Shown piece by piece: positions 18,424-27,663 of a DNA stretch of 64,000 nt. The notes beneath the pieces were generated by a model. The model did no database searches and was not told the DNA's origin. It worked only from the letters and a program-made list of their open reading frames with translations. The stretch comes from Methanosarcina thermophila TM-1 (lineage in GTDB: Archaea; Halobacteriota; Methanosarcinia; Methanosarcinales; Methanosarcinaceae): the NCBI RefSeq assembly GCF_000969885.1, contig NZ_CP009501.1, positions 2,432,908-2,496,907 of the forward strand. Reading direction: 5' to 3'. A program made the translations under genes and the position numbers. The stretch's first letter is position 1, and each line of letters begins with the position of its first letter.

Positions 18424-18681
18424 TCAAATATTAGATTTTCCGGAAGAGTTAAGGAATCTTTCCACCATAGCCCAGTCAATTTTCTTTATATACTTTGCCT
18501 GTAGCTTGGAAACATAAAGAATATTACTACCAATCAGGATTTTAAGGTCTGAAGGCTTGGGATCGGCTGTACCCAGTGGAAGAAGTACAGGTCCCTCAGG
18601 GGATGTAGATAATCTGAAATCCTGCCCGCTCTTTCTTATATAGGCTCTCACCTTTTCATCAATTGCAAACGATGGAATCAT
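18424..18681 (-). CDS. Small conserved hypothetical protein
   Basis: 85 residues from the ATG at 18681; a TTG at 18696 would add five. I do not recognise it. It is soluble and mixed alpha/beta with the conserved-looking core GPVLLPLGTADPKPSDLKI and a basic helix near the C-terminus. It diverges from the SRP19 gene. Its codon use and length look like a real gene. Confidence 0.6.
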   Translation of the reverse strand: MIPSFAIDEKVRAYIRKSGQDFRLSTSPEGPVLLPLGTADPKPSDLKILIGSNILYVSKLQAKYIKKIDWAMVERFLNSSGKSNI

Positions 18682-18857
18682 ATTAACACCATTCAAAACT
18701 TGTCCGGGGAAGATAAATAATTACAGGTTACGATATAATAAAACTAAAGATCTGGTAAGCAGGAAAACTATCCTGTCAGACAGGAAAAACTGTCCTGATC
18801 ATAGGAAGTTCCGGGGCAATTTTAAATCGCATGAAAGCAATTTAGGACGAAGATAAT

Positions 18858-19169
18858 ATGATGATGAGAGATAAGGGAAAACTTGTAATCTGGCCAGTAT
18901 ATCTTGACCAGACAAAGTCAAGGAGCAGCGGCAGAATTATCTCCCGGAAAAATGCAATAAAGGAACCGCAACTTAATGAGATAAAAGAAGCAGCCCAGCA
19001 GCTTGGTTTGCATCCTGAAGTAGAGCCTCAAAAAGCCTATCCCAAATCCTGGTGGGAAGTAAGTGGGAGAGTGCTTGTAGACGATAAAGGTCCGAAATCC
19101 GTTATTGCAAAACAGATTGCCTTAACTATAAAAAAGATGAGAAGCCAGCAGAGTCCTGCCAAAACCTGA
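18858..19169 (+). CDS. srp19: SRP19, signal recognition particle 19 kDa subunit
   Basis: A 103-residue archaeal SRP19. It binds helices 6 and 8 of 7S RNA and prepares it for SRP54. The conserved N-terminal VIWPVYLDQTKSRSSGR and the central KAYPKSWWEVSGRVLV match the family. Three consecutive-looking Met codons at the start leave the exact first residue open by one or two positions. It is convergent with the Rpp21 gene. Confidence 0.95.
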   Translation: MMMRDKGKLVIWPVYLDQTKSRSSGRIISRKNAIKEPQLNEIKEAAQQLGLHPEVEPQKAYPKSWWEVSGRVLVDDKGPKSVIAKQIALTIKKMRSQQSPAKT

Positions 19170-19264
19170 TATTAATATTATCTTAATACAAGAAAAAGAG
19201 GGCTTTGAAAGTCCAGAGATAAATAGTCCTGGTGTTTTGGAAATTTCCTATCTGTACTTCAGGC

Positions 19265-19330
19265 AGCCTTTATAAGTCCAGTTAGCCTTTATAAATCCAG
19301 TTAGCCTTTATAAATCCAGTTAGCCTTTAT
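19265..19330. repeat. 19-bp tandem repeat, 3.5 copies, covering the rnp4 stop codon
   Basis: Units start at 19265, 19284, 19303 and 19322 (partial), each AGCCTTTATAA(A/G)TCCAGTT. On the minus strand the last unit contains the final codons and TAA of the Rpp21 gene. The next three units repeat that end downstream. Units differ by one base at most. Confidence 0.9.
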
Positions 19331-19652
19331 TTTTTAGTCTTTTATAGGGATATCTCATTTCTTTTCTGCAGCGCTGGCAGGAAACAACAATATATCCTTC
19401 TTTCAACCTGTAGCGAACATTCTTTCCGGGTACGAGAAAAGTGTAGCAGTGTTTGCAGATTCTGCTTTTGATCTCCCTTGGAATACTTGTCCGGGTTCTC
19501 ATAGAGATATTTCTGATAAGCTGAACATAACGCTCACTGCGTTCAGGGTGTTCTGCATGCTCCCTTTTTGCAAGCTCAAAAAGCCGCCACATGCGCTGGG
19601 TTGCGATAACCTGAATCAGGTTTTTCTGCTGTTTTCTTGCTATTCTGGACAT
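19320..19652 (-). CDS. rnp4: Ribonuclease P protein component 4 (Rpp21)
   Basis: A 110-residue Rpp21. It partners with Rpp29 on the specificity domain of RNase P RNA in 5' end maturation of tRNA. A basic helical N-terminal half leads to a zinc ribbon with Cys66, Cys69, Cys92 and Cys95 in two CxxC knuckles. Length and layout match archaeal Rnp4. The start is the ATG at 19652. The stop codon is within a 19-bp tandem repeat that continues downstream. Confidence 0.94.
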   Translation of the reverse strand: MSRIARKQQKNLIQVIATQRMWRLFELAKREHAEHPERSERYVQLIRNISMRTRTSIPREIKSRICKHCYTFLVPGKNVRYRLKEGYIVVSCQRCRKEMRYPYKRLKNKG

Positions 19653-19717
19653 TGGTAAACCAATCCTGTATCTTCGAGTAGGATCTCGATCTTTGAAGCG
19701 TTTTTAAAAAACCGAAA

Positions 19718-20380
19718 TCAGGATTCAAGAATAATCACATTGATATCAGGATTCTTGCCGCGTACAAGGGTTTTAAACTTTTCGGGATCTCCGTCCGTAA
19801 TTCCAGGTTTCCCATAGTGCATCGGAATTACATCTTTTGGGGAAATGGCTGCAGCCACATTTGCTGCCTCTTCCTCATCCATTGTATATGTCCCTCCTAT
19901 GGGCAAAAGGGCGACATCTGCCTTGATATCTTTCATCTCAGGGAAAAAATCACAGTCTCCTGCATGATAAATCCGGATTCCTCCAAGCTCCACTATATAC
20001 CCTACTCCGAATCCACGTGGATGATAGGGTTTATCGACATTATAAGCCGGAACCACCTCAATCCTGATTCCTTTTATCTCAAGTCCGTCAGCCAGCACAT
20101 CTCCCTCCTCAATCCTTCTTGCATCCCCTTTGAATTGCAGGGATAGATTTTCAGGGATCAGAGTAGTTGAATCCGACCTGCGGACTTTTCGGATATCATC
20201 AGGACTGCAATGATCCGAGTGCTCATGAGTGATCAACAGGATGTCGGCTTTATCTTCAAAAGCAGGTTCTTCACCGAGATCATAAGGATCGATATAAATC
20301 TTTTTTCCATCCCCATCAAGCAGAAAACCGGCGTGACCCAGCCATCGAATATTTACTCTTCCTATCTTTACACTGTTCAT
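19718..20380 (-). CDS. Metal-dependent hydrolase, UPF0173 (metallo-beta-lactamase fold)
   Basis: A 220-residue single-domain metallo-beta-lactamase fold protein of the UPF0173/YtkL group. The dinuclear zinc motif HEHSDH lies at residues 52-57. Further ligands are YHAGDCDF and IPMHYG. The natural substrate is unknown; a lactonase-like or phosphoryl ester activity is possible. It follows the Rpp21 gene on the same strand but likely belongs to a separate transcript. Confidence 0.85.
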   Translation of the reverse strand: MNSVKIGRVNIRWLGHAGFLLDGDGKKIYIDPYDLGEEPAFEDKADILLITHEHSDHCSPDDIRKVRRSDSTTLIPENLSLQFKGDARRIEEGDVLADGLEIKGIRIEVVPAYNVDKPYHPRGFGVGYIVELGGIRIYHAGDCDFFPEMKDIKADVALLPIGGTYTMDEEEAANVAAAISPKDVIPMHYGKPGITDGDPEKFKTLVRGKNPDINVIILES

Positions 20381-20576
20381 CTCATACCCCTACGAACTCC
20401 CTAATTGAGCTTGTGAGAATATTCTAACGAAAGATTATATCAGGACTATTTATAGAAGAATCGTTTTGCGGTTATATTAATAGTATCCGACAATATAGAC
20501 TCTATCTTTTAAGAGGAAAATGTTCATAGAAGCATCACAGGGCTTAAAAAGGTTAGAACACTTGAAAAGCAGCTGA

Positions 20577-21349
20577 TTACCTATCCTTATTAACATAACC
20601 TGGATCAATTACCCTGTCATAGATCATCTTCTGCATATAACACACAATCGGGAGTTTGATTACCACTGCTTCTCTCTTGTCCTCCTGCACGCTGAACTCC
20701 GATTAACTCTTTCCCATCGGCAATCAGAAAAAATTCTTCATTTATACCTGACACCATCAATTATAATATTATCCAGAAAATCCATGAATTCCTCTGTGGT
20801 TTTTTTGAATTCAAAAGGCAGCAAACTGAACCTTTCCGGTTTATCAACAATAACAGTCAGTTTGCAAGTTTTCTCCAGTCTTTTTAGTTCCGGTTCAAAC
20901 TCCTTTAGAAACTCAGGGCTGGACGAGAAAATAATAAGTTCTTCTTTTACTCTGTCCAGGATTTCACGTATTCTGTTCTTTATCCCCCAATCACTCTGGA
21001 TGCACCATACAGGAGAAGTTTTTGGGAGTTCATAGCTCAGTTCATTGAGCTGGTCAAGCGTCTCGATTGCACAATTAATAAATTCGTCTTTTATCTTTCC
21101 GATCACCTCTCTTGGATCGACTGCCCGGAAATAGGTAGGAGATCCCTGCCTTACTTCAAGAAAGCCTTTTTTAGCAAGTACTTTGAGAATTTCATATATT
21201 TTGGCTCTTGGCACATTTGTAAGCTCATGGATCTCACGGGCTGTAGCTTCCCTCAAACTTACAAGCCCAACATAGGCTTTTGCCTCATTTTCGGTTAGCC
21301 CAAGCTTCTCAAGGTTGTGAATTAACTGAGGATTAATTTGTGGAAACAT
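20577..21349 (-). pseudogene. TrmB-family regulator, interrupted by two frameshifts
   Basis: The N-terminal 203 codons read through: an N-terminal winged helix (about 10-75; LTENEAKAYVGLVSLREATA, then the recognition helix NVPRAKIYEILKVL) and most of a PLD-like sensor domain. The frame stops at 20738. One base on (+1), translation resumes as NEEFFLIADGKELIGVQ. Another +1 shift after GVQ resumes as VQEDKREAVVIKLPIVCYMQ and runs to a TAA at 20577-20579. The combined product (about 257 residues) has normal TrmB length. It either lost function recently or contains sequencing errors; the shorter 203-residue form might still bind DNA. It diverges from the RND operon. Confidence 0.75.
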
Positions 21350-21583
21350 TTGTTACCCCTAATGTAACAATAAACTTAAATCTTTTCTGTCTATATACGT
21401 CATAGACCTGAGCTACTTAAAAAATTTGCCTCACATTAAAATAATTATAAGAATGTCTATTTGAATACAGGTTAATAGACCGAATGGGTAAGTAAGCATC
21501 CAACTTAAAGAGAAAAAATATATTGAAGACGTAGCTCAAAGTCCTTAAATCGACTTCATATAAAATTATGAGGGGAATCTACT

Positions 21584-23944
21584 ATTAAAGATACTTTTGA
21601 AAAACTGGGATTTTTCATCCAGAACAATCGTTTTTCTGTACTCCTGATAGCTTTCCTGTTCGTAATAATCTCAACGCAGGGAGCACAGCTAATTGAGATG
21701 AAATCAGGAACAGATACCTTTGTCGGGAAAGACTCTCCTCTCTACCAGGATTATGATCACCTTTATCAGAGTATTTTTCAGACGCGATCTATTGTTATAA
21801 TGGTAGAGGGTAATGAGGTAAAAAGTGCTGATCTGATGAAAGCCGTAGACAGGTTAGAGCATCAGTTACAGGCAACGGACGGGGTGATCGAAACTATAAG
21901 CCCTGCCTCCCTTATCAAACAGGTTAATTATCAGATGACAGGAAGGTATACGCTTCCCGAAACCGATGAAGAAATAAAAGCCATTATAGATGGAAACCCT
22001 GATATTTTCGGTCAGATCATCCCTGACAACACTCATATGCTGATTTCTGTAAATATGGCTGGTTCAGCCAGTGACAAGGCACAGGAAGATATCCTTGTTG
22101 CAACTGAAGATGCTGTATCTTTTGCGGATTTCCCGCCCTCTTACAATATTATTATCACTGGCGATCCAGCATTCAGCATTTCCATGAACTACGAGATGAA
22201 TACCAGTATGGGTTTACTTTTAGGACTTTCAGCTATTTTCATGGTTACAGTATTGCTCCTTGTATTCAGGCATGTCCGCTGGTCTCTTCTCCCTCTGCCT
22301 GTAGTCCTTCTGGGCGTTGTCTATACCTTCGGAGCTATGGGCTATATAGGAATTCCAATGTCCATGGTTTCTATGTCAGCATTCCCTATCCTCATAGGCG
22401 TGGGAATTGACTATGCTATCCAGTTCCATAACAGGCTTGAAGAAGAACTTCAAGAAAAAGGAAATAAAACTGGAGCAGTTATAGAAACCGTAAAACATAC
22501 CGGTCCTGCGGTCCTTATAGCTCTGGCAATGACAGCCCTTGGATTTTTCTCCCTCTTTACATCTACTGTGCCAATGATCCAGGACTTTGGAAAACTGCTA
22601 ATGATAGGCATTTTAATGTGTTATTTCTCTTCCATCTTCGTAGGTGTTGTAACGATTTCCTTATTTGATAAATATTCGGAGAAAAATCCCCTGAGGAAGA
22701 TAGCAAATAAGATAAAACCAGCAAACTCGGGGAAGAAGAAAAAATCTGAAGAAGAAAGCGCGAGCAGCCGTCTTATTGGAAGAACTCTTCAGAAGATTAC
22801 GAATGTGACTATCAAATATAATATTTTAGTACTGGGAATTGCATGCTTGCTCTGTTTTGGTGGTCTCTATCTTGATCAATCCGTACCTATTGAGACTGAC
22901 GTTCAAACCTTCGTACCCCAGGATATGCCTGCCCTTGTGAATCTCAGACATATGGGAGATATCATGGGCGGAGATGATCAATTAAATCTCATCATCAAGG
23001 TGAAGGACACGGCAAACCCGGATGTTCTGAAGTGGATAGACCGTTTTTCCGAACATGAAGTAGCATCCAATGCGCACATTTACAGCGCTACTAGCATAGT
23101 GCCGCTCGTAAAGGAAAGGAATGGAGGTGTAATTCCCGATACCAGCCAGGAAATAAAGAACATCTACTCCCAGATCCCAGAAGCGCAGAAGAATCGCTAC
23201 ATGTACGGAAATAACATGCTTCTCCTTAACTTCAATATAGGGAATGCGGTTGCAGACATCAAGATGACAGGGATTGAAGAGCTTACAAACATTGTAAAGC
23301 AGGACATGCAGTGGATGCCAGCTCCACCAGGAACCACAGTTACAATTACTGGAAACTCGGTCGTGTTTATGGAGGTTCTTACTGCTCTTACCAGCGGAAG
23401 AGTTGCAATGACTTTCTTTGGTCTTCTTCTCGTGTTTGCAGGGCTTCTTGTGGTTTATCGGGATTGGGTGAAAGCACTGGTTCCTGTAATCCCTATGGTA
23501 ATAGTAATAGGCTGGTCAGGCGGAGTCATGAGCTATCTTAATATCGACTATACTCCCATGACAGCAACCCTGGGAGCACTGATTTTAGGGGTCGGGTCCG
23601 AGTATGCTATCCTCATGATGGAACGTTACTTTGAAGAGAAGGATAAAGGAGTTAGTCATATCGAAGCAATCCAGATGGCAAGTTCTAAAATAGGAAGTGC
23701 AATCGTTGCTTCAGGGGCTACGACAGTATTCGGGTTCATGGCCCTGATAGCTTCTCCTTTTCCAATGATTACGGACTTCGGTATGGTTACGGTTATCGAT
23801 ATTGTTCTGGCTCTCCTGGCAACCTTTGTAGTCTTCCCGCCGCTTATGATTACCCTTGATACCTGGCGGGATAGAAGAAAAGGTCTCAGGACGGCAGAAA
23901 AAAGGACTGAAATACAGAAACAAACTCAGGGAGCCGAAATATGA
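21584..23944 (+). CDS. RND/MMPL-family transporter, apparently with an ATT start
   Basis: About 786 residues. Two halves each have one membrane helix, a large extracytoplasmic domain and five helices, as in MMPL/HpnN-type RND proteins. Helix 2 bundles include GVGIDYAIQFHNRLEEEL in the first half and GVGSEYAILMMERYFEEK in the second. An in-frame ATG at 21698 would delete the first helix. The frame is open back to 21572 with no ATG, GTG or TTG, but AGGGGA at 21571-21576 precedes an ATT at 21584 by 7 nt. I take ATT as the start. Substrate unknown; hopanoid or lipid export is a family role. The next gene overlaps by four bases. Confidence 0.85.
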   Translation: MKDTFEKLGFFIQNNRFSVLLIAFLFVIISTQGAQLIEMKSGTDTFVGKDSPLYQDYDHLYQSIFQTRSIVIMVEGNEVKSADLMKAVDRLEHQLQATDGVIETISPASLIKQVNYQMTGRYTLPETDEEIKAIIDGNPDIFGQIIPDNTHMLISVNMAGSASDKAQEDILVATEDAVSFADFPPSYNIIITGDPAFSISMNYEMNTSMGLLLGLSAIFMVTVLLLVFRHVRWSLLPLPVVLLGVVYTFGAMGYIGIPMSMVSMSAFPILIGVGIDYAIQFHNRLEEELQEKGNKTGAVIETVKHTGPAVLIALAMTALGFFSLFTSTVPMIQDFGKLLMIGILMCYFSSIFVGVVTISLFDKYSEKNPLRKIANKIKPANSGKKKKSEEESASSRLIGRTLQKITNVTIKYNILVLGIACLLCFGGLYLDQSVPIETDVQTFVPQDMPALVNLRHMGDIMGGDDQLNLIIKVKDTANPDVLKWIDRFSEHEVASNAHIYSATSIVPLVKERNGGVIPDTSQEIKNIYSQIPEAQKNRYMYGNNMLLLNFNIGNAVADIKMTGIEELTNIVKQDMQWMPAPPGTTVTITGNSVVFMEVLTALTSGRVAMTFFGLLLVFAGLLVVYRDWVKALVPVIPMVIVIGWSGGVMSYLNIDYTPMTATLGALILGVGSEYAILMMERYFEEKDKGVSHIEAIQMASSKIGSAIVASGATTVFGFMALIASPFPMITDFGMVTVIDIVLALLATFVVFPPLMITLDTWRDRRKGLRTAEKRTEIQKQTQGAEI

Positions 23945-25083
23945 GGCTAGTGACCATAAAATTAAGGCAAAAAATGATTAAAAAATTCACTATAGTTACG
24001 TTAATACTATCAATATTATCTATTACTGCATCTCCAGCCCTCGGAAATAACAACGATGAGACTAATTTCCTTATCCCGGAGCATGGCTACACTGTAGACT
24101 ACTACAGAAGTTACGGGGAGCCGGTCATTCGTGCATCAATTATAGGAAATCCCGAACTCAGTAGGGGAGAAACAGCAGACCTGCAGATAACAATAGCTAA
24201 CAGTGGAGTGGTAGAAGGTTTCAAGAGGCTTAACGCAAACCAGAATAGAATTCCAGATTCAACAGAGGAAAAGCTTGCAGAGGCTGAAATGGAAGAAGAA
24301 AAAGGGTGCACGACAGCAAAAAATATTAAAGCTGTCCTTGTGTCAGAAACTGAGTATATTGAAGTCGAACCTGCAACCTGTGTGCAGCACGTGGAAGAAC
24401 TTGAAACAGGTTATACGGCAACCCTCCGCTATACAATAAAAATAGATAGTGATGCACCTGCCGGAAGTTACGAGCTCCTCCTTCCTTTAAATTATCAATA
24501 TCAGGCAAACGTCCGGACTACAACTGCGGATGTAATAAATCTGGGTCTGACGGATACGCAGTATGCAAGAGAGTACAAAACTAAAACCGAAACTCTCAGA
24601 ATACCTATCTCTATAGAAAATAAACCCAGATTAGAAGTAACCAACGTCTCCGGAAATTTAGCTCAGGGGGAGAGTAAAGCCATTGAAATCACCTATAAGA
24701 ACACCGGGGAGAGCGTAGCAAAAGACGCTTTAGCTCGAATTATCGTTATGAGCCCACTGAGTACTGAGAAATCCATAGTGAGGCTTGGAGACATAGAACC
24801 AGGGGAGGAAAAGATCGCCAGGTTCGTGATTTCGGCAGATCAGGACGCCCTTGTGAAGAATTACGGCATAAATAGTGAAATAAAATATATTGATGAAGAT
24901 GGGGAAACCTCCTTTTCAGAAAACATGAAAGTCAATATACACCTTGAAGCTACAGAAAAAAAATTTAGCATAACGGGTGTAGCAGTCATACTGATTGTCC
25001 TTATCGCTCTTTATCAGATCATAAATGTATACCGGAAAAGAAACAAGAATAATGAGAATGCATCAGGTGATTTAAATGAATAA
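23941..25083 (+). CDS. COG1361-type S-layer-like secreted protein
   Basis: 380 residues. A basic leader and hydrophobic signal (TIVTLILSILSITASPALG) lead to a long beta-rich region with two or three CARDB/NEW3-like modules (GNPELSRGETADLQITIANSG; SGNLAQGESKAIEITYKNTGE). A C-terminal transmembrane helix (GVAVILIVLIALYQIINVY) and a basic tail end it. It overlaps the RND gene by 4 nt (ATGA). It is paralogous to the next gene. A periplasmic adaptor or surface partner of the RND pump is inferred from the gene order only. Confidence 0.8.
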   Translation: MRLVTIKLRQKMIKKFTIVTLILSILSITASPALGNNNDETNFLIPEHGYTVDYYRSYGEPVIRASIIGNPELSRGETADLQITIANSGVVEGFKRLNANQNRIPDSTEEKLAEAEMEEEKGCTTAKNIKAVLVSETEYIEVEPATCVQHVEELETGYTATLRYTIKIDSDAPAGSYELLLPLNYQYQANVRTTTADVINLGLTDTQYAREYKTKTETLRIPISIENKPRLEVTNVSGNLAQGESKAIEITYKNTGESVAKDALARIIVMSPLSTEKSIVRLGDIEPGEEKIARFVISADQDALVKNYGINSEIKYIDEDGETSFSENMKVNIHLEATEKKFSITGVAVILIVLIALYQIINVYRKRNKNNENASGDLNE

Positions 25084-26134
25084 AAATGGATTTTTTACTG
25101 CTGTCACAACTCTTCTTGTCCTCTGCTGGGCGATCCTTCCAGCACAAGCAGCTCTACCTAAAAATTTTGATATCAGTGATAATTATTACAACGTATATGG
25201 AGGGCCTGACCTTAGCGCAACACTTATCGGAGATAATGAATTTTCGAGAGGAGATACTGTAACCCTTAATATAGAGCTGATGAATAAAGGCAAAATTGCC
25301 GGCTTTAAAGTTGAAAACGAAGTAGATCTCGGAGATTATGTAGGTGAAATGCTTCAGCAAGCAGAAATGCAGTATGAAGCTCAGGCTACGACAGCAGTAG
25401 GCATCCTTGCAACCCTCAAATCCGAAGACCCTAATATTAAGGTTAAATCAGGGCCACAGCAAGCAGGCACTCTCAGACAGGGTAAACAGAGTGCAAGCCC
25501 AACAAAATTTACGATTGAGATTAACAAAAATGCCTCTGCAGGCACCTATCCGTTAACCCTTGAACTTTCATACCAGTACCAGCACAATGTCCAGGTGGGG
25601 GGAGACGAATTTGACGCCACAACAGGTGTTGTAACTAACAAGGAAGTAGGCATCTGGTATGAAAACAAAACTCAGACACAGACTCTCAATATAAAGGTCA
25701 AAAAAGAGCCTTACTTTGAGGTCACAAACGTGACAGGTGACCTTTACCCTGATGAAGGCGGAATGCTCCGTGTTACTTATAAAAACATTGGCGAAGAGCC
25801 TGCAAAAGATGCTACAGTCAGGATCAGTGCAGCTGATCCCATCAGCACAACTGACGACCAGGCTTATCTTGGAACACTAAACCCTGGAGAAAGTGCTGTT
25901 GCCATTTTCGATATGGATGTAGACGAAACTGCAACCCCGAAGCCTTATTCTCTTAACAGTGAAATTCTCTATGAAGATGCTGACGGACACGATCAGGTCT
26001 CAGATAGTATCAAGATTAATACTGAAGTTCTGCCTGCCAAGGAGAGCCTCCCTGGATATCAGACGGTAACAGGCGTGGCATTTATGGCTCTTGCAGCATT
26101 TTTCGTCATGTTAAGGAAGAAGAGACAGGACTGA
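25076..26134 (+). CDS. COG1361-type S-layer-like protein with PGY-TM-basic C-terminus
   Basis: 352 residues, paralogous to the upstream gene and overlapping it by 8 nt. A signal peptide (TTLLVLCWAILPAQAA) leads to CARDB-like beta modules. The C-terminus runs LPGYQ, then a hydrophobic helix (VAFMALAAFFVML), then RKKRQ. That layout resembles the PGF-CTERM sorting signals read by archaeosortases, but with Tyr for Phe. The three genes appear to be one operon, closed by the hairpin at 26195-26215. Confidence 0.8.
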   Translation: MNKNGFFTAVTTLLVLCWAILPAQAALPKNFDISDNYYNVYGGPDLSATLIGDNEFSRGDTVTLNIELMNKGKIAGFKVENEVDLGDYVGEMLQQAEMQYEAQATTAVGILATLKSEDPNIKVKSGPQQAGTLRQGKQSASPTKFTIEINKNASAGTYPLTLELSYQYQHNVQVGGDEFDATTGVVTNKEVGIWYENKTQTQTLNIKVKKEPYFEVTNVTGDLYPDEGGMLRVTYKNIGEEPAKDATVRISAADPISTTDDQAYLGTLNPGESAVAIFDMDVDETATPKPYSLNSEILYEDADGHDQVSDSIKINTEVLPAKESLPGYQTVTGVAFMALAAFFVMLRKKRQD

Positions 26135-26194
26135 GATTAGTCACCAAAATATTAAAAAGGTTTGAGCTAACAACGTATTCAAAGGTGTATCTAG

Positions 26195-26215
26195 ATAGTC
26201 TTTTTAAAAGACTAT
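26195..26215 (+). terminator. Hairpin after the RND/S-layer operon
   Basis: ATAGTCTTTT-T-AAAAGACTAT is a perfect 10-bp palindrome, 60 nt past the last gene of the operon. A T-containing stretch follows at 26222. A transcript end is likely. Confidence 0.5.
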
Positions 26216-26389
26216 AACCCCTTAATTTTTAGAAATACGCATATTCGGCTTTATAAGTTTGAATTTTTTACTCAAACTGCAAAGCAATCACCTGAATAAT
26301 TCTGAAAATCAAACCTTTTTGAGTATAACCTAATTAATTTTTTTCTGTTACGCCTGTACATTGCGCTTGAAGAGAATGGAGAATAAGAT

Positions 26390-26854
26390 ATGAATGGAAA
26401 TCTGTATAAAAATATAGTAATTGCAACCGATGGGTCAATAAACACCCGTAGAGCTATTTCTTATGGTATTGAGCTTGCGAAACTTAGCGGGGCTACTGTT
26501 TACGCCCTTTATGTAATTGATACCAGATCCACGATTTCCGAGACCTGGACTATTGGCAGGGACATGATATATAACATCATGAAAAGTGATGGAGAGAAGG
26601 CGGTATCTGAAGTTAAGGCGATTGGAGAAGCTTCAGTGGTAGAAGTAAAAGAGGTTGTTTTAGACGGTTGCCCGAGTAGTGAGATTATAAAATTTGCAGA
26701 AAGTATTAATGCTGACCTGATAGTAATGGGTACGCTTGGAGCATCCGGGCTCGAAAGATTTCTGATTGGAAGCGTTGCAGAAAAAGTAGTAAGAGGCTCA
26801 AAAATTCCGGTTCTGGTCGTTCGGGGGAGGAGTAGATCTGAAACCTCCTCTTAA
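26390..26854 (+). CDS. Universal stress protein (UspA-like)
   Basis: A 154-residue single-domain Usp. The ATP-binding signature G-x2-G-x9-G-S is visible as GTLGASGLERFLIGS. The N-terminus (NIVIATDGSINTRRAISYGI) is typical. A GGAG site precedes the ATG at a good distance. Usp proteins respond to stress and bind ATP; the specific role here is unknown. It is convergent with the ModE-like gene, which ends 16 nt away. Confidence 0.93.
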   Translation: MNGNLYKNIVIATDGSINTRRAISYGIELAKLSGATVYALYVIDTRSTISETWTIGRDMIYNIMKSDGEKAVSEVKAIGEASVVEVKEVVLDGCPSSEIIKFAESINADLIVMGTLGASGLERFLIGSVAEKVVRGSKIPVLVVRGRSRSETSS

Positions 26855-26869
26855 ATTATGGTTATAAAT

Positions 26870-27457
26870 TCAGTCGGAACGATCTGGCTCTTTGGAACTG
26901 GCTTTGATTTGCTTTTTTTCACTGACATGTTTTGCAATCATTACCTCGGTGGATTTAATAACTGCATAAACTCTGTCTCCAGGGTTTATATCCAGTTCTT
27001 TTACAGCTTCTTCGGTAACTACTGAGGTTATAATTGAAGGTTCTACTTCAATTGTAATTTTGCTAACAAGCCCGTTTTTTTCCACTTCAAGAACTTTACC
27101 TGCCAACCGATTTCTGGCTGATAACTTAAAACTAATGTTTTCCCAGGATGTTTCATCCTCTAGTGTTTCATTAATAAGCTGTTTACCTGCCTCATACTCT
27201 GCCAGCAACTTTCTACCAAGGTCGGTCAGAAAGGTACCCTGTTCTTTTCCCCCACGCACTGTGATGACAGCGGGTTCGCCAAGAGCCTCATTCATTTTTT
27301 TAAGCATGGTCCAGGCATGTTTATACGAAATTCCGAGTTTCTTGCAGGCTTTACGAAGTGAATGTTCTTCTTCTATTGTCCTCAATAACTCAGCTCTTCC
27401 AGCACCCATAACCGTTTTTCCGCCTTCCGTAAACCAGAGCTTTGTTCTTGCTTTCAT
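26870..27457 (-). CDS. modE: ModE-like molybdate-responsive regulator with TOBE domain
   Basis: 195 residues. The N-terminal winged helix (about 1-110) is ModE/LysR-like, with GAGRAELLRTIEEEHSLRKACKKLG and WTMLKKMNEALGEP. A single TOBE/Mop domain (about 115-180; SARNRLAGKVLEVEKNGLVSKITIEV) would bind molybdate or tungstate. E. coli ModE has two Mop domains; the single domain is common in archaea. It sits next to a broken molybdate/tungstate-binding protein gene on the same strand, and may once have controlled that transporter. Confidence 0.88.
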   Translation of the reverse strand: MKARTKLWFTEGGKTVMGAGRAELLRTIEEEHSLRKACKKLGISYKHAWTMLKKMNEALGEPAVITVRGGKEQGTFLTDLGRKLLAEYEAGKQLINETLEDETSWENISFKLSARNRLAGKVLEVEKNGLVSKITIEVEPSIITSVVTEEAVKELDINPGDRVYAVIKSTEVMIAKHVSEKKQIKASSKEPDRSD

Positions 27458-27612
27458 AGATTTTCACCTTTTACCTGAGCACGTGGACAGAACTTGCCTT
27501 GAACTGGGCATGAGCCTGAATCCCGAGAAAAATATTCATTTCTTCCGCCGATTGCCGGATTATAGGGCGTTAAAGGGAGCGCCTTAGTCAAGTTTCACCC
27601 TGACAAGAGCTC

Positions 27613-27663
27613 CCAGCATCCAGACTTAAGTAACCCTGCCCTGTAGGGAGTTTCTGATGCTGG
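27613..27663. repeat. Nested inverted repeat between modE and the wtpA remnant
   Basis: CCAGCATC(C)AGA at 27613-27623 pairs with TCT-GATGCTGG ending at 27663, with one bulged base. A smaller CCCT/AGGG hairpin sits in the loop. A second inverted repeat (GGCG/CGCC) lies at 27567-27584. Ends of this kind occur in IS200/IS605-type elements, but I see no transposase. It may be a relic. Confidence 0.45.

Noticed and set aside
27060-27587. 175-codon plus-strand frame opposite modE
   Set aside because: It is antisense to a clear ModE-like gene. Its last part lies in the possible transposon relic but matches nothing I know.
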